64,000 nt of DNA. Source: Hippasteria phrygiana (taxonomy: Eukaryota > Echinodermata > Asteroidea > Valvatida > Goniasteridae). This document shows, in pieces, positions 1 to 11,280 of this stretch. The position numbers and the translations under genes are program-made. Every line of letters begins with the position of its first letter. The first letter of the stretch is position 1. The notes under the pieces were generated by a model. It was not told where the DNA came from. It did not search any database and worked only from the letters and a program-made list of their open reading frames with translations. Location of the stretch: contig JAZGUH010000199.1 of assembly GCA_037893225.1 (NCBI GenBank), forward strand, positions 3,224,001 to 3,288,000. The letters run 5' to 3'.

Positions 1-284
1 AAATATACCGAAATTAATGTCAAAAACGTGTGCAGTTTTATGCAGGGCTATATACTTGGCGATGGCGGAAACGACGCGCGGCAGCAACAATCGCCTTCTC
101 GGAACGGCCGCCGGTTTCTTCGTTTTATTCCGCGGGAATCAAAGTGTTTTAGTGTAACGACCCTTTTTGAATCGTGGCATTCAGTTGTCGGTACTTACTT
201 GGGTATGAGAAAATATTTGATTTCTGCTGTGGGTGTAGAGCGTGCAAGATGACCTTGGAATTTTCAAATAGAACAAAGAAACCC

Positions 285-357
285 GACAGGAACGGGATTC
301 GAACCTGCGACCTCCGGAATACCGTACTCGCGCTCTACCAACTGAGCTATCTTGCCC
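285..357 (-). repeat. tRNA-derived SINE head (Thr-like family T)
   Basis: On the minus strand the segment reads as a tRNA: A box TAGCTCAGTTGGTAGAGC, B box GGTTCGAATCCC, 7-bp acceptor arms GGCAAGA and TCCTGTC. The anticodon stem does not pair, so this is a SINE head or tRNA pseudogene. Relatives with the same CCGGAGGTCGCAGGTTCGAA core lie at 15,470, 25,052 and 38,700. Confidence 0.7.
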
Positions 358-884
358 CAGGGATTCCTTGTAGTTTGTTCGACGAATTGTTTTGACTTAT
401 AGCTAAGCCGACTGCAATAATGCGATTTTGTGACAGAAAATTTACAATTCACATGTTGAAAGTATTGTATATTGTAGGTATGACTGACCGCAACTTCCGA
501 TTAATCTATGTTTGCATTGCTATATTTTAAGACAGACTAAAAGAATCCTATAGGCAAGACTATGGCACCAAGATGTTCCCATAAAACTTGACAAAAATGG
601 ATCGTGCAAGTCGCGAGAATTGTACGCTCTATAACTTCCAAATAACACTTTTTCGTATATACATTTATACGGTCTGCCATCCTATAGATTCTATACATTC
701 TAGACAGATCATTGGCTGTTCAAGTTGACGACACCGTCCGCCATCTTTCTACTCCTCGCGATACGAGACCGTACATAAAACTAGTACAAGAAGCAAACTC
801 TATAGGCTAGGCAATGATTTGTGGATGCTCCACGAGTGGTAATATGGCGGCTGCCGACGACAGTTGTTCGTACAACGCGCAACG

Positions 885-1101
885 GAGCTGCTAAGCACAA
901 AAAATTGCTTAGCATGAAAACGCTTCCTTAATAAGAACGGGATTACCAACCATATTCCCATGTGTTGTATAATGCTTGTGGCTGGCATTCAGCTGTTGTT
1001 TGCTTATAAGCATGAAAATCACATATAGTTTTGGCTGGTATAGTCGATTTTTCTAAGCGAGACATTTTAGTGCCAAGTAAATTTTTGTGCTGAGCAGCTC
1101 C
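885..1101. repeat. Foldback repeat, family H
   Basis: The ends are inverted copies (AGCTGCTAAGCACAAAAA on the left and TTTTTGTGCTGAGCAGCT on the right), with a central TTTTGGCTGGTA word. The same architecture occurs near 6,250, 26,084 and 61,650, and more distantly at 21,645. It is a non-coding MITE-like foldback element. I saw no clear target-site duplication. Confidence 0.55.
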
Positions 1102-2074
1102 GTGAAATTAGCCCCATAACAGTGCTAGCTTAAGATCGCACAACATGGCGCGGAAAGATCGTGCCCACGGTAACGAGGTTGAGGGTCCACCCAAACAGGC
1201 CATACGTCAATCCTTCACTTTTGATGGACTCTCCGTTCGAACAAGTGCTCTGCTTCATTTCGGACCCCATGCGATGACGTCAAGAGATATACCAAATAAT
1301 GCTCGTTGCGCCCGAGCCTCGTGCTCGTGTGAATTGCACTTCTCGTCTGCCTTAATTTGCGCGGGAAAACAGGACGCATCGAGCTTCCTTCAGGTTTGTT
1401 TTCCCCGCGAGGCTGCGGTGTCTCTGACCAATGTTGAGACCCTGAAGAGGTAATTTTTGAGCAAGATATGGAGTGCAGGAAATGCGGCCATCAGAGCAGA
1501 CACGAAGCACGTTCGACGGGCTTGCAATGTTTCTGGCACAGCGTGAAAATGCATCAGTTGCACCTAAAAAATAGGGCGCCAAATTAAACTTCATTTCATC
1601 AAAATCCTTCACAGTTTAAATTACCGTATATACGACATATGAAATGATAGTGACTGTATGGGCACGTTCATCTGAAACTTGTTTTTATCAGCCTTGTCTC
1701 GGTAAGATTTGAGGCTTGCATGGCGGAGATACTGATAAATGAAAGCTGAACCACAGCGTTGTGTAGGCCTACATACAGCTAGAAAAGGCTAAAAAAAAAA
1801 GGGAGACGTAGGTGGATATTCACTTTTAAACGCCATGAGAAAGGTTTTTGTTTCCAATTTTTCAATATTCACAGCCCCAAACCTATAATAGTTGCGCTTG
1901 GTTTTGATGAATTCAGGACTAACACGATTATTTTTACCTGTCACTTTTCCTTTTTATTTATTTCTAATTTACCGTATCTTATCCCGGCCCGAGCCTGATC
2001 AATGCATTAGACTGTTCTCCATCCCTCAGAGCCCATCAGTTGAGTTGAGAGAAGCCGACGAAGGAAATTTCACT

Positions 2075-2225
2075 TTCAGTAGCGGCAGGAACACCCAGAA
2101 TTTACTCTTGGGAAAAACCCACGCAATCGGGTAGGGACTGAAAACCCAATCCACATAGTGCACCTGGAGGAATTGAACCGGGGTCAACTCGGGTGGAAGG
2201 CGAGGAAAGAACCACCAAACCTGAC
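2075..2225 (-). repeat. tRNA-derived SINE, family G
   Basis: The reverse complement carries a B-box-like CCGGTTCAATTCC followed by GATTGCGTGGGTTTTTCC and a TTCTGGGTGTTCC tail. The same order (tRNA-like head, then GGGTTTTCCCC and TTCTGGGGTTTTCC words) occurs on the plus strand at about 53,535-53,720, so both are copies of one SINE family. Confidence 0.55.
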
Positions 2226-3289
2226 GCCCAAATGTCGTTATTTTTGCAATAAAGATTTAAAATCTTGCGGAAAATTGAATACTTGCAATATAATACCCAA
2301 GTTGGCCCCAAATATAAATGTTTACTTTCCAACGGAAATGACTGTGGCTTGGCGTCCCAATTTTGTGTGTAGGTATACGAAAAATACTACTTAACTGCAC
2401 AGTGGTGGATCGTGGCAGATTCACTAAGATTCCAAGCTATTTTTTTTTTAATTGCACCTAATTATGACCATAACAGTCACCAAGAAAGACCCCACTACAC
2501 ACCATTAGCGATCTATACGACTTGCCTAATACCCCACGGAATTGGGAAGCACATAACACCGCAATTTGCCGTGCTCACCCGAAACCGGATCTATATTATT
2601 AATCCGCCGGAGGCCTTCCGCATTATCATCCCCAGCGCACTTTTCATTAAACTTGAATCAAGGTGTACGCGCGCGCCTTATAAGCCACCCCTTATCTACT
2701 TTGCTATCTTGGGTATATTCACACAAGACACGGGATGTGCGTGGGTTCCCCAAAGGCATCTCCTTGGTGTGTGTTTAATGCATCTTTTAATGATGCTGCA
2801 GAGAAACCACAGAGGCCGTGGGGTCTGCTCTTATTAAATCATTTAGCATCGACTTCCTCCTCCTTGGGGAGGCAATGGTTTCGGAATCTCAACATCCCCT
2901 GTATATATAGTTGATGAAGGTGCAGGTTATGCGGGAGCTGGTGTAAATAGCTTGAGCTCTTTAAGTGCAACTTCCCAGATGCCCCCAGGCTAAGATTAAT
3001 AGGTATTGTTGCACGCTCAATATGGCTGGAGGTTGAAGTAAATATCTATGTATAATCATGTATAGTAATATAGTGATTATGTAATGTATATTGATCGGAA
3101 ACTGACATGGAAGTAATATATCAATATAAATTGGAGTGCGCAAAGAAAATTCAACTGAACTGGAATTTGAACTGGAGACCCCTAAAATACATTCAGCCTT
3201 ATGTTGGCATTCTGAACACATCCCTTATTAGGCCTACCCCTTGAGTACAGTTTCTTACGGGAGACGTCGGGGTGTCGCGGCGGCTCTGG

Positions 3290-3580
3290 CAGGATACCCC
3301 GCACGATATGGGGGAAAAGGGTACCCCCTTTTATCCCTTTACCCAAAGCACTATACCCAGCACGATATGGGGCAGAGGGGTACCACAATGACCAACACAA
3401 AAGAGGGGGGTTCGCTCTGCCCCATATCGCGCATCATATGCAAAGCACACTCCAGATTATTGTTATCTAGCACATCCCCCCAGATTTCTGAATAGAATTC
3501 TTGAGATTCCGGGAACACAATGACCAACACAAAATAAGGGGGGATCCCTTTTCCCCCATATCGCGCTTCATATGTCTGGC
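3290..3580. repeat. Nested inverted repeats around CGATATGGGG
   Basis: Four imperfect copies of a GC(A/G)CGATATGGGG-containing unit occur, two direct and two inverted. The outer pair (about 3,296-3,332 and 3,538-3,573) and inner pair (about 3,358-3,383 and 3,410-3,440) can fold on each other. AATGACCAACACAAAA is present twice between them. Non-coding, probably a composite foldback transposon. Confidence 0.45.
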
Positions 3581-3584
3581 AGCC

Positions 3585-3800
3585 AAGCAAAATGACCACA
3601 GTGTGTTTGTTCAGTCAAGCGTAACATACACAATAATCCAACAATGGATTGAAACTGCACAAACAGCAGCAAATGGCGTCATCCTGCCTGGTGGCACTGT
3701 TTTTTGTGTGCGCCATATGGCGTCTTCCGTACGCAAAGGGTTCAATTTTACAAAAGGGTCAATTTTCAATACATGTAGAAATTGCGTTGAACAAGAACAC
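3585..3800 (+). repeat. Dispersed repeat, related to 9,318-9,500
   Basis: CAGCCAAGCAAAATG, the CAATAATGGATTGAAA-like word and CCGTACGCAAGGGGT-like word occur in the same order here and at 9,318-9,500, so the two are diverged copies of one interspersed repeat. The class is unknown. Confidence 0.4.
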
Positions 3801-5915
3801 TGAACTGAACCGGGATTTGCACCCGAGACCTCCCTGTATATAAAGATAATGTACAATGGCCTTATATCGATAAGGGCGTTGTTTTATTCTATTACAGAAA
3901 CATGCGTACCAAATTCAATGCTTATCTTGGGTGAAAACACCTATTAATGTGGAATATACTGAGGTAGTGACGTCAAATGTAAAATATGCAGCTCTCTACT
4001 CGCAGAATGGTCCCAGGTAGCCAACCCGATCCCTAGGGTTTAATGTGTGGTCTGTATATTAGCGGAAACGGGCCTTCAATTTTAATAAGTATCGAAGACG
4101 GGTGAATCACGTACCACAGAAATAAACCAATGTTTGTTGGAGAGGGGCAGTTCTGTAAGACTATAGAAGTGATTTTCTAAGTCAGAAAAGCCAGCTACTG
4201 ACGAAAATCTTTAAGCTGAGCACTTTGCAGATTAAATGCCTCGAGGAAATACTTAAGCGATTCTTTGAAACTTGTATAAGCAGTATATATTAACTATAAT
4301 GCATATAAATGTATATATGGGGGGCAACTCTTTTTGAATAAACAAAGCCTTATGGGATTGGTTTGATTGTCAAAAAGCGGCTGACGAATTCGACTGACTA
4401 CAGACGTGTACATTGCCCTGCAGGATTACACATGACTATTAATCACCCTCAACGTGCCAATTTTTTCGAATAAAACTTAATTACGGCTTCCTTGCCAGCA
4501 TTACCGAAACAAAGCTCACTTTTCATTGAAACTGGTGACCAGAATAACCCATGCATGGCTGATTCGGTTAGCAACAGACGTCCTGCGGTAAATCATGGAA
4601 ACAGAAAGGGCATGTTCGTTTACTTCAAGACAAATCCGTATGTATACCACACAGGAATGAAGATAATGATATTCTTCTTCGTCCGTGTTGTGACTTCGCC
4701 CAAAACACCATTTCTCGAAAATGCCCGAAATTTTCCGAACTCGTTTTCGCGAGCATTCGGGTACTTCCACTGATGCTCGAGATGGCATTTAACAAAATTA
4801 TCTGTAATGGCTGTCGCCGATCATAAAAAAGCTCGCCTCAGCAAACATTTATTGCCATAATCGTTCAGTATTTTGCGACAGCATTTGGCAAGAGTATTTT
4901 TAATTGTCGCCGCTGATGACGTCCATCGGACTGGCATTGTGCGTCACGATCTAGTAGTGGTAGTCAGGGAGCCAGACTATCACAATTCAAAACTGAAAAC
5001 CCTCACCATGGTTTTTCTCTGTGTCGTTCCAAGTTGCTATACATTTTGGATCATACAAAATTCACAATAAAATCGACTGATGATACGAGCCATATTACAG
5101 TTTTGCTGTAAGCCAACATGTCCAATGTTCACCTGGCAAGGTGCCACCTTCGTGTAATTTGTTACGGTGCGCGCATGCACAGTAAGCTCATTATGCAATC
5201 TGACAACTCGGGCAAAAAATATTTGATCGGTATAATCAAAGCAAATGCAATAACCACCACTGGGACAAAATGCTCAAAACTGAATGCATCTTGCCCACCA
5301 CTTTCACAAACACGAGCCGAAACAATCAATATTTCTTGACGACAATTTCTAAAAATAAGCTAGCTCTGGGCGGTCGAACAGAAATTGAATGTACTTCGCT
5401 TGCGTAAATGTCAGACTGACTGAAATAGAGCTGGTGACGTGAATTAGGATTTGCTAGCGGGTTAAACCCCTTTTACTGTCCTAAACGCTCGTCCTTGGCT
5501 GTGACATTAAATTCGGTTTAGAATTTCGGCCGTGTGTTATTTGTCACCATACATTTTTATACAATGATTGAATGGCGAACATGTATAGAACAGGTACAAT
5601 GCAATTATCACGGAGAGAGAAATGTTATGGCGTACTATCGATATCTCAGACTATTATACTGACACACATGGAGGTTTTGAGTTTAATGAAAGATCATCAA
5701 ATATGGATATCTGTGGCATGTCACTATAATACCGATTAAATGGCGATAGGCAGGCCATGTATAATTCAAGATGTATTCAAGTTTGTTGTATTAAGTGATT
5801 GTTGTACATGTATCAGAGCCTCGGGCAGGATTTATAACTTCTTGACAATGACTTATAAAGTAATTACTTTGAAAAATGAACATTGAACACAGATTACTCT
5901 TAATACATTGTATGT

Positions 5916-6031
5916 ACACTACAACAACGGGTGTTAAATTAACACCATGTAGTATCCATATTCCGTTCGTTCAATACAGATAGCACTTGGTGTAAATTTT
6001 ACACCACAGTTTTTGTTGTGTATTAATGTGT
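5916..6031. mobile_element. MITE family M1, single-unit copy
   Basis: Bounded by ACACTACAACAACGGGTGTT and a GTAAATTTTACACC...TTTTTGTTGTGT right end. It contains the palindrome GGTGTTAAATTAACACC and one copy of a GTATC...TTCAATACAGATA unit. The same unit is tandemly repeated at 26,516-26,752, and degenerate relatives lie at 30,035-30,240 and 30,540-30,585. Confidence 0.6.
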
Positions 6032-6080
6032 ACTATTCTATAGCTGAGTTACTATTTCAGATTTTACATTAAATACATTT

Positions 6081-6201
6081 TCAATTTGAGAAAGAAATTG
6101 CGTAAGTTCGAAACGTTAGGCCAGCAAAAAAAAATGTATTTGTATATTTCAGGTCAATCCAGTCATTTTAGCAGTTTACAGAAGTTTAATTCATTTTCAT
6201 G
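6081..6201 (+). mobile_element. Penelope-like element 3'-end fragment
   Basis: TTTGAGAAAGAAATTGC, TAAGTTCGAAACGTTAGGCC, then TATATTTCAGGTC...AATTCATTTTC match, in order, the 3' end of the Penelope-like copies in the 17.3-21.6 kb palindrome (rc of 17,340-17,450). No coding part is left. It is an old 5'-truncated or solo terminal copy. Confidence 0.65.
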
Positions 6202-6249
6202 CAAACACATTTGAGTTTGTAGAAATGATAACGATCCTGGCGTTGCTCA

Positions 6250-6480
6250 TCTAGCACATTTTTCTACGCAATGGTCTTCTGCTTAACACATTTATGAAAT
6301 TGGCCACTGGGCCCAACTTTACGGAGCTCATAAGCAGACGAAATAGGTTCGCAATTGAATTATTTTGCTCGGCCAAAATCTGCCGACAGGCAATCACAAG
6401 CAATACGCATCACATGCCACTTTGGCTGGTAAATCTTGGGGTTTTGTTTACTATAAGGAATTTTTTTCTGTGCTGAGCAA
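6250..6480. repeat. Foldback repeat, family H (diverged copy)
   Basis: GGGCCCAACTTTACGGAGCT and TTTGGCTGGTAAATC followed by TGTGCTGAGCAAAA match the terminal and central words of family H copies elsewhere in the window. Confidence 0.4.
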
Positions 6481-8780
6481 AATGCTGTGTAGTTTCCACA
6501 AAATTTGACCCTGGTTAACAAACTCGCACAAACAAAGTACAAACAAAGTATAGTGGATTCAACCTGATATGCTCATCCCTCTACGTGTATATTTTTAGCT
6601 GCGTCGCATCGCAGACGGGCTCTATAAGCGCTTAGCGTTCTTCTTCTTCTTGTGCCAAAATTCGTATAGTTACGTGACAGTTTACCAGACCGCAGGCTGC
6701 ACTGTGCATGTGTCTATGACGAAACTGGCACACACGCAAGTCACCAATGACACGGCTCCTGCACGAATTCGTGCTTGTTGGACTACCCGGATTGTATAAA
6801 AAGGGGCATCGCTACAGTACAGTATAATCAATATTATTAGATAAGCCCACCACAATAGGATTTGTCTGCACTTTCATCCCACACCGGCCACTATTATACT
6901 AACCTCAGCTGTTTTCAATTGGAGGATTTTTCGACTCAGTGATTTGTTGAGACTTTTCTTGCCCCTCATACATTGGCCACAGAAATGATATAGGAGCATA
7001 TTATGAGGTTGAATCTATAGACGAACCCAACCTTTTTTGTCATTGGCCTATACTGTTACACACGAGTAGACACGGCTTGGGTGATTCCACATGCCTTATT
7101 TTTTTCAAACCCAAACCCAAAGCTCGGTTGACTGAATACAATCAATGTTTCCAGTCATACAAAAACAGCGTAATGAACTAATGATACTAATGTACTAATC
7201 TTCATCCTACTCATACAAGCTTAGTAGGTTTCGTCTATACCATCGCCATTACGCAAGCGGCGGAAAGCACCGAGCGTATTAAATAATTATGCAGTAAAAA
7301 GAATAATACAAAACACACAGGATTGCAAAAAAAAGAAATTCTATAACGGGGTGGATTTTCAATAGTTTCCTTCATTCTTTTCTATGATCTGATCTTTTAA
7401 ACAGCGGTTCAGGAAATAACCTTAAACATTTCCTTGTTTACCACTTTGTGTTCCGTTTTCGTTCCACCTACTGTTATTGTAATATCCGTGTTTAACTTTC
7501 TGATCTTGCACATATCCACCTGTCCAAACTATTATTTCCTTGGGAATTCCAAGTTCTGTACACAGGTAAATTATGTGGAAGCTAATCAGCATGCAACACG
7601 TCACACGTTCGCGAACGTGGCTAGTGAAAAATTGTCCAATCACATAATTTGGCGTGGAACGCGCAACATCCGACTAAAAACAAAAAGTACGCACAAAATT
7701 CCATATGGCTGTCTGAGGGGCGTGGCTACGTCGCAAACGGTGAGAGTATGTTTGTGGAGTTTAGACTGACGAGCATATGGACTTGAACTTATGAACTTGC
7801 AATACACTCCAGTTGGGTGTTCTAGGAAGCTGTTAACTGCAAAACGTGCTTAAATTTGATAACAGAAAAAAAACAGGAATTTAAAATGTTGTGGAACACA
7901 TGTACGATTGTACATACACGTACATGGGGGGCGAGATTGAAATCAGGACAAAACCCGACAAATCTCGCCCCGATATAAATTGATGATACAAGTGGCCGTG
8001 AATTTGTACACTCTTGTAATTTGTAAAGCAATGAACTTCGGCAAAAACAAGCTGGTCAAAGTTTCAAGAAATAATCACGAAAAGTATCTACGTACCATGG
8101 AAAATTAAAAATCCACGAACAATTCGGAGGAATTTAATCTGAATGCCGTTGCTGAGAACTGCAATTTCTACCAAAACATACGGTTCAAACTTGCAAAACA
8201 AACCAGGGTCATTAGAATTAAGAGAAGACTGTGTCAGGTTGCAGAGGTCATTTTGAACGGATAAAAACAATTTAAGGACCAACAAATCTTCTAGAAATCT
8301 GGAAGATGCCTCACCAAAACCCCCGAAATCAGGAAAACCAGGGGAAATCTCACCCCGTTTTTTTTTAATTCAGCAGGAAATTACGGGTTCTTTACATAAT
8401 GATAAATGGCACTGGCTAATGTCGCAACGCGCGGCCAATGCCTTCTCAAATTAGTCGGCCAGCCAGACGAGCCATCAGATTACGGGTCAATCTTGGGACA
8501 GTGTGCCGCCTTTGGTATTTTCAAATGATTACAAGGCCATGTTCATGAGTGTACATGTAACTAGTCCTTACTCATCATCGCATCTCCGTGCCAAGTCGAC
8601 ATGGATAAACAGCCCATCGACCCTGTCCAATATTCCTTGGGCTCGTCATTCCGTTGACCTGGATAAATATCAACATCGGATGGCGGGCTGTTGAGCAAGC
8701 ATCGTACAGGGCCGCGCAAATTATTTCTGATAAAGTGAACCACGAGTCCTTAATTAATTAATCAATCCCTCCTTCTATTT

Positions 8781-8962
8781 AAAAGGTCAAAATCGGTCAA
8801 AATTTCCTTCCACCTCCCCTGCTATACTTTTACACAGACATGATCAGATTACATGTGGTTTTGTACTATTGGCAGGAGGGTCAAAAACAATCACCTTGAC
8901 TGATTTTGACCCATACAACAACATGGCTCAGAATGTATGTTTGCATAGGAGGGTTTTAAAGG
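8781..8962. mobile_element. MITE, inverted relative of 40,910-41,092
   Basis: Reads as the reverse complement of 40,910-41,092: CACCTTGACTGATTTTGACC, then ACAACATGGCTCAGAATG, then TTTGCATAGGAGGGTT, in the expected order. The ends are degraded here, whereas the other copy keeps TTAA termini. Confidence 0.65.
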
Positions 8963-9317
8963 GAACATTCAATACAAAAAAATCCAGTTCATCTTTTCAA
9001 ACACACACAAAAACATGAGCTATAAATGCTTGGTTTCTTTTGAAGCAAAAATGTATAATGGTTTACAAAAAGTCAACCGATCCGTCGGAAAATATAATAC
9101 AAGCTTACCAAAACTACTAAAACACTGTAAACATATTCAATTCTCTTGTCCAACAATGTCTCTTTCATTTGTATGTCTTTGAACAGTTGAAAGACCTATG
9201 GATGTCGGAAATTATAAAAAGAATGGCAGCCATCTTGAAAAAAATTAAATATTAAACAAATCCACCTTCCTTAAAACTCCTTGACCCCGGGTTTTAGATG
9301 GGAGGCGCCAGGGCACC

Positions 9318-9500
9318 AGGTCAGGTTATGCAGCCAAGCAAAATGGAAACAAGAGGCTTGTGCAGCCAAGCATAACGTACACAAATACCCCAATAATGGA
9401 TTGAAAGTGCAGAGATTGACACAAATAGAAGTCAACCGGCCTGGTGACAATTTTCAATCTGCACGTATTTGTGTCAACCGTACGCAAGGGGTAAAAAAGA
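9318..9500 (+). repeat. Dispersed repeat, relative of 3,585-3,800
   Basis: Shares CAGCCAAGCAAAATG, AATAATGGATTGAAA and CCGTACGCAAGGGGT in the same order. CAGCCAAGCA occurs twice here, indicating an internal duplication. Unknown class. Confidence 0.4.
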
Positions 9501-10270
9501 GAAACCTGGACGCGAAACATGTTTTTAAAAATATTCTTTACTTGGCCCTAACAAAAACCAAATCTTTCTTACTGACTAAAATAACCGCATAGTTCATTGA
9601 AAAATTAGAGGAACACTATATATCATAAACATCTTATTCACAGTCCCTTTAAACTTGTGGCCACAACATCAGATGTCCATGGCCGCAGACGAAGTTCAGT
9701 CTGCAAGTCACTGAGCCTTGACTCGGAGTGTACGTTTTCATGATGAACAGTATCGTTTAGCGTCCCCGCCTGCTTTCTTTCAAGGACTGAATGATTGATC
9801 CCCATTTTCTCCAAAGTATCCATAAAAATGCAAAAGCAATGTTAGAAATTTGCCTCCAAGCTGATCAATTGCTTCTTTGAAATGTTTTGGTACTCTCCAC
9901 TTACAGAGGAATCCATTTTGAAGAATGAGGCCAACATCTTTGAACATTCTGCTTGGAAGGATTTAGCTAACCCTGCTGAATCTAAGGCCATGAGAATGAA
10001 AGTATGAGTTTACCGTCCACCACCCGCATGCCGTCAGAGCCCCCGCCAAAAAATTTCATTATTTCAAAATATTTCATTATTTCCAATTAAAATCATACAA
10101 TTTATCCCAACTGTCCATCCAGAATTCCAAACATGCTTTTGCAATCAAAACACGCTTTATTTGCACCCTTCAATTTGGTTGTTGTATTTTTTCTGACCGG
10201 CAACTTCACGAAATCCCGCACAACCAACCTGTATAACCATATCTATGCCATCATCCGACGGCAGCGAAAT

Positions 10271-10400
10271 GTATTAGCCTTTTAGGAGGTATGGCGGACA
10301 CAATAGGAGGGCGCTATTTGATTTGGGTAAAACCTGTGTATTTATACCCAAATAAAATAGCGCCCTCCTATTGTGTCCGCCATACCTCTAAAAGGCTAAT
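10271..10400. repeat. Near-perfect 58-bp hairpin
   Basis: ATTAGCCTTTTAGGAGG then TATGGCGGACACAATAGG and GGGCGCTATTT on the left are mirrored by AAATAGCGCCCTCC, TATTGTGTCCGCCATACC and TCTAAAAGGCTAAT on the right, with about 12 bases of loop. The arms differ at only a few positions. Either a short foldback MITE or a recent local inverted duplication; no target duplication seen. Confidence 0.6.
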
Positions 10401-11044
10401 GGTGATAGTACTAGGCTGAAGTTTAGAGTGGTTCTCGTCTTTGCGTAAGGCTCCGCTCCGCAATACAATTGCATAGCGTACCATAGCGATAGAGAAGAGG
10501 AACCAGTCCAGCTGCTGTTCTGCGAGACCTAGTACACACGCTCTGATCGGTCGATGGACACTACGCGCAAGAATATCGGCCAATAGAAATCGTTTTCTAT
10601 CTTCGCCATGGACGACACTGCTTCAGTAACCCGGATGCCCGTACTCGATTTCTCGATTTCTTGAACGAATGCGGTATTTCCAATCAATCTCAATCTACCA
10701 TTAAAATGACGAGTCTGAAGTAAATACTCGAATAAATACCTAAAGAATGTTTTGATGAAGCCCGCAGATATAAAAATATAAAACATGGCATGCATTTAAG
10801 ATGATATCTGATGATTGCATTCAAAGCTGGCAATGATCCCCTGTGATGATCGATGACCGAGCAGCCGATCGTTCCATACTTGGTCACGTGACTCAGTGGC
10901 AGGCATTTTCAACATGTTCAAAGGCAGGAAATTGAAAAATAATGAATAATGAAGAAAAGCCTCATCACTTTTCAAAATGTCTCGGACAGTAAACTCATAC
11001 TTTCATTCTCATGGCCTAACAGGATCCAACTATTTGATATTCCT

Positions 11045-11280
11045 GTTGGACCCTGTTGGATTGAGCAGCTAACTCATAGTGTTACAATCCTGTTGGATTC
11101 AGCAGGCAACAGAAAAATAAGACACAGTTGGATGCTGTTGGATTTAGCAGGCAAGTCATTTTTTTTATTTTTAGGTACCCGGCAACTTGGTATATTGGAC
11201 TGTGTTGGACTGCGTTGGATTGAGCAGGAAACTCATATGAGGCACCGTTGGACTCTGTTGGATTTAGCAGGGTAGTCCTG
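11045..11280 (+). repeat. Degenerate tandem repeat (TGTTGGATTGAGCAGG)
   Basis: Five imperfect copies of a GTTGGAC-CTGTTGGATT-AGCAGG unit, several followed by AACTCATA, with irregular spacing of 35-75 bases. The 108-aa open frame across it is a product of the repeat, not a gene. Confidence 0.5.

Noticed and set aside
285..357. tRNA gene on the minus strand
   Set aside because: The anticodon stem does not pair and related copies are scattered with SINE-like tails.
1145..1453. 102-codon plus-strand frame starting MARKDRAHGNE
   Set aside because: No domain, low-complexity flanks and no splice context; consistent with chance.
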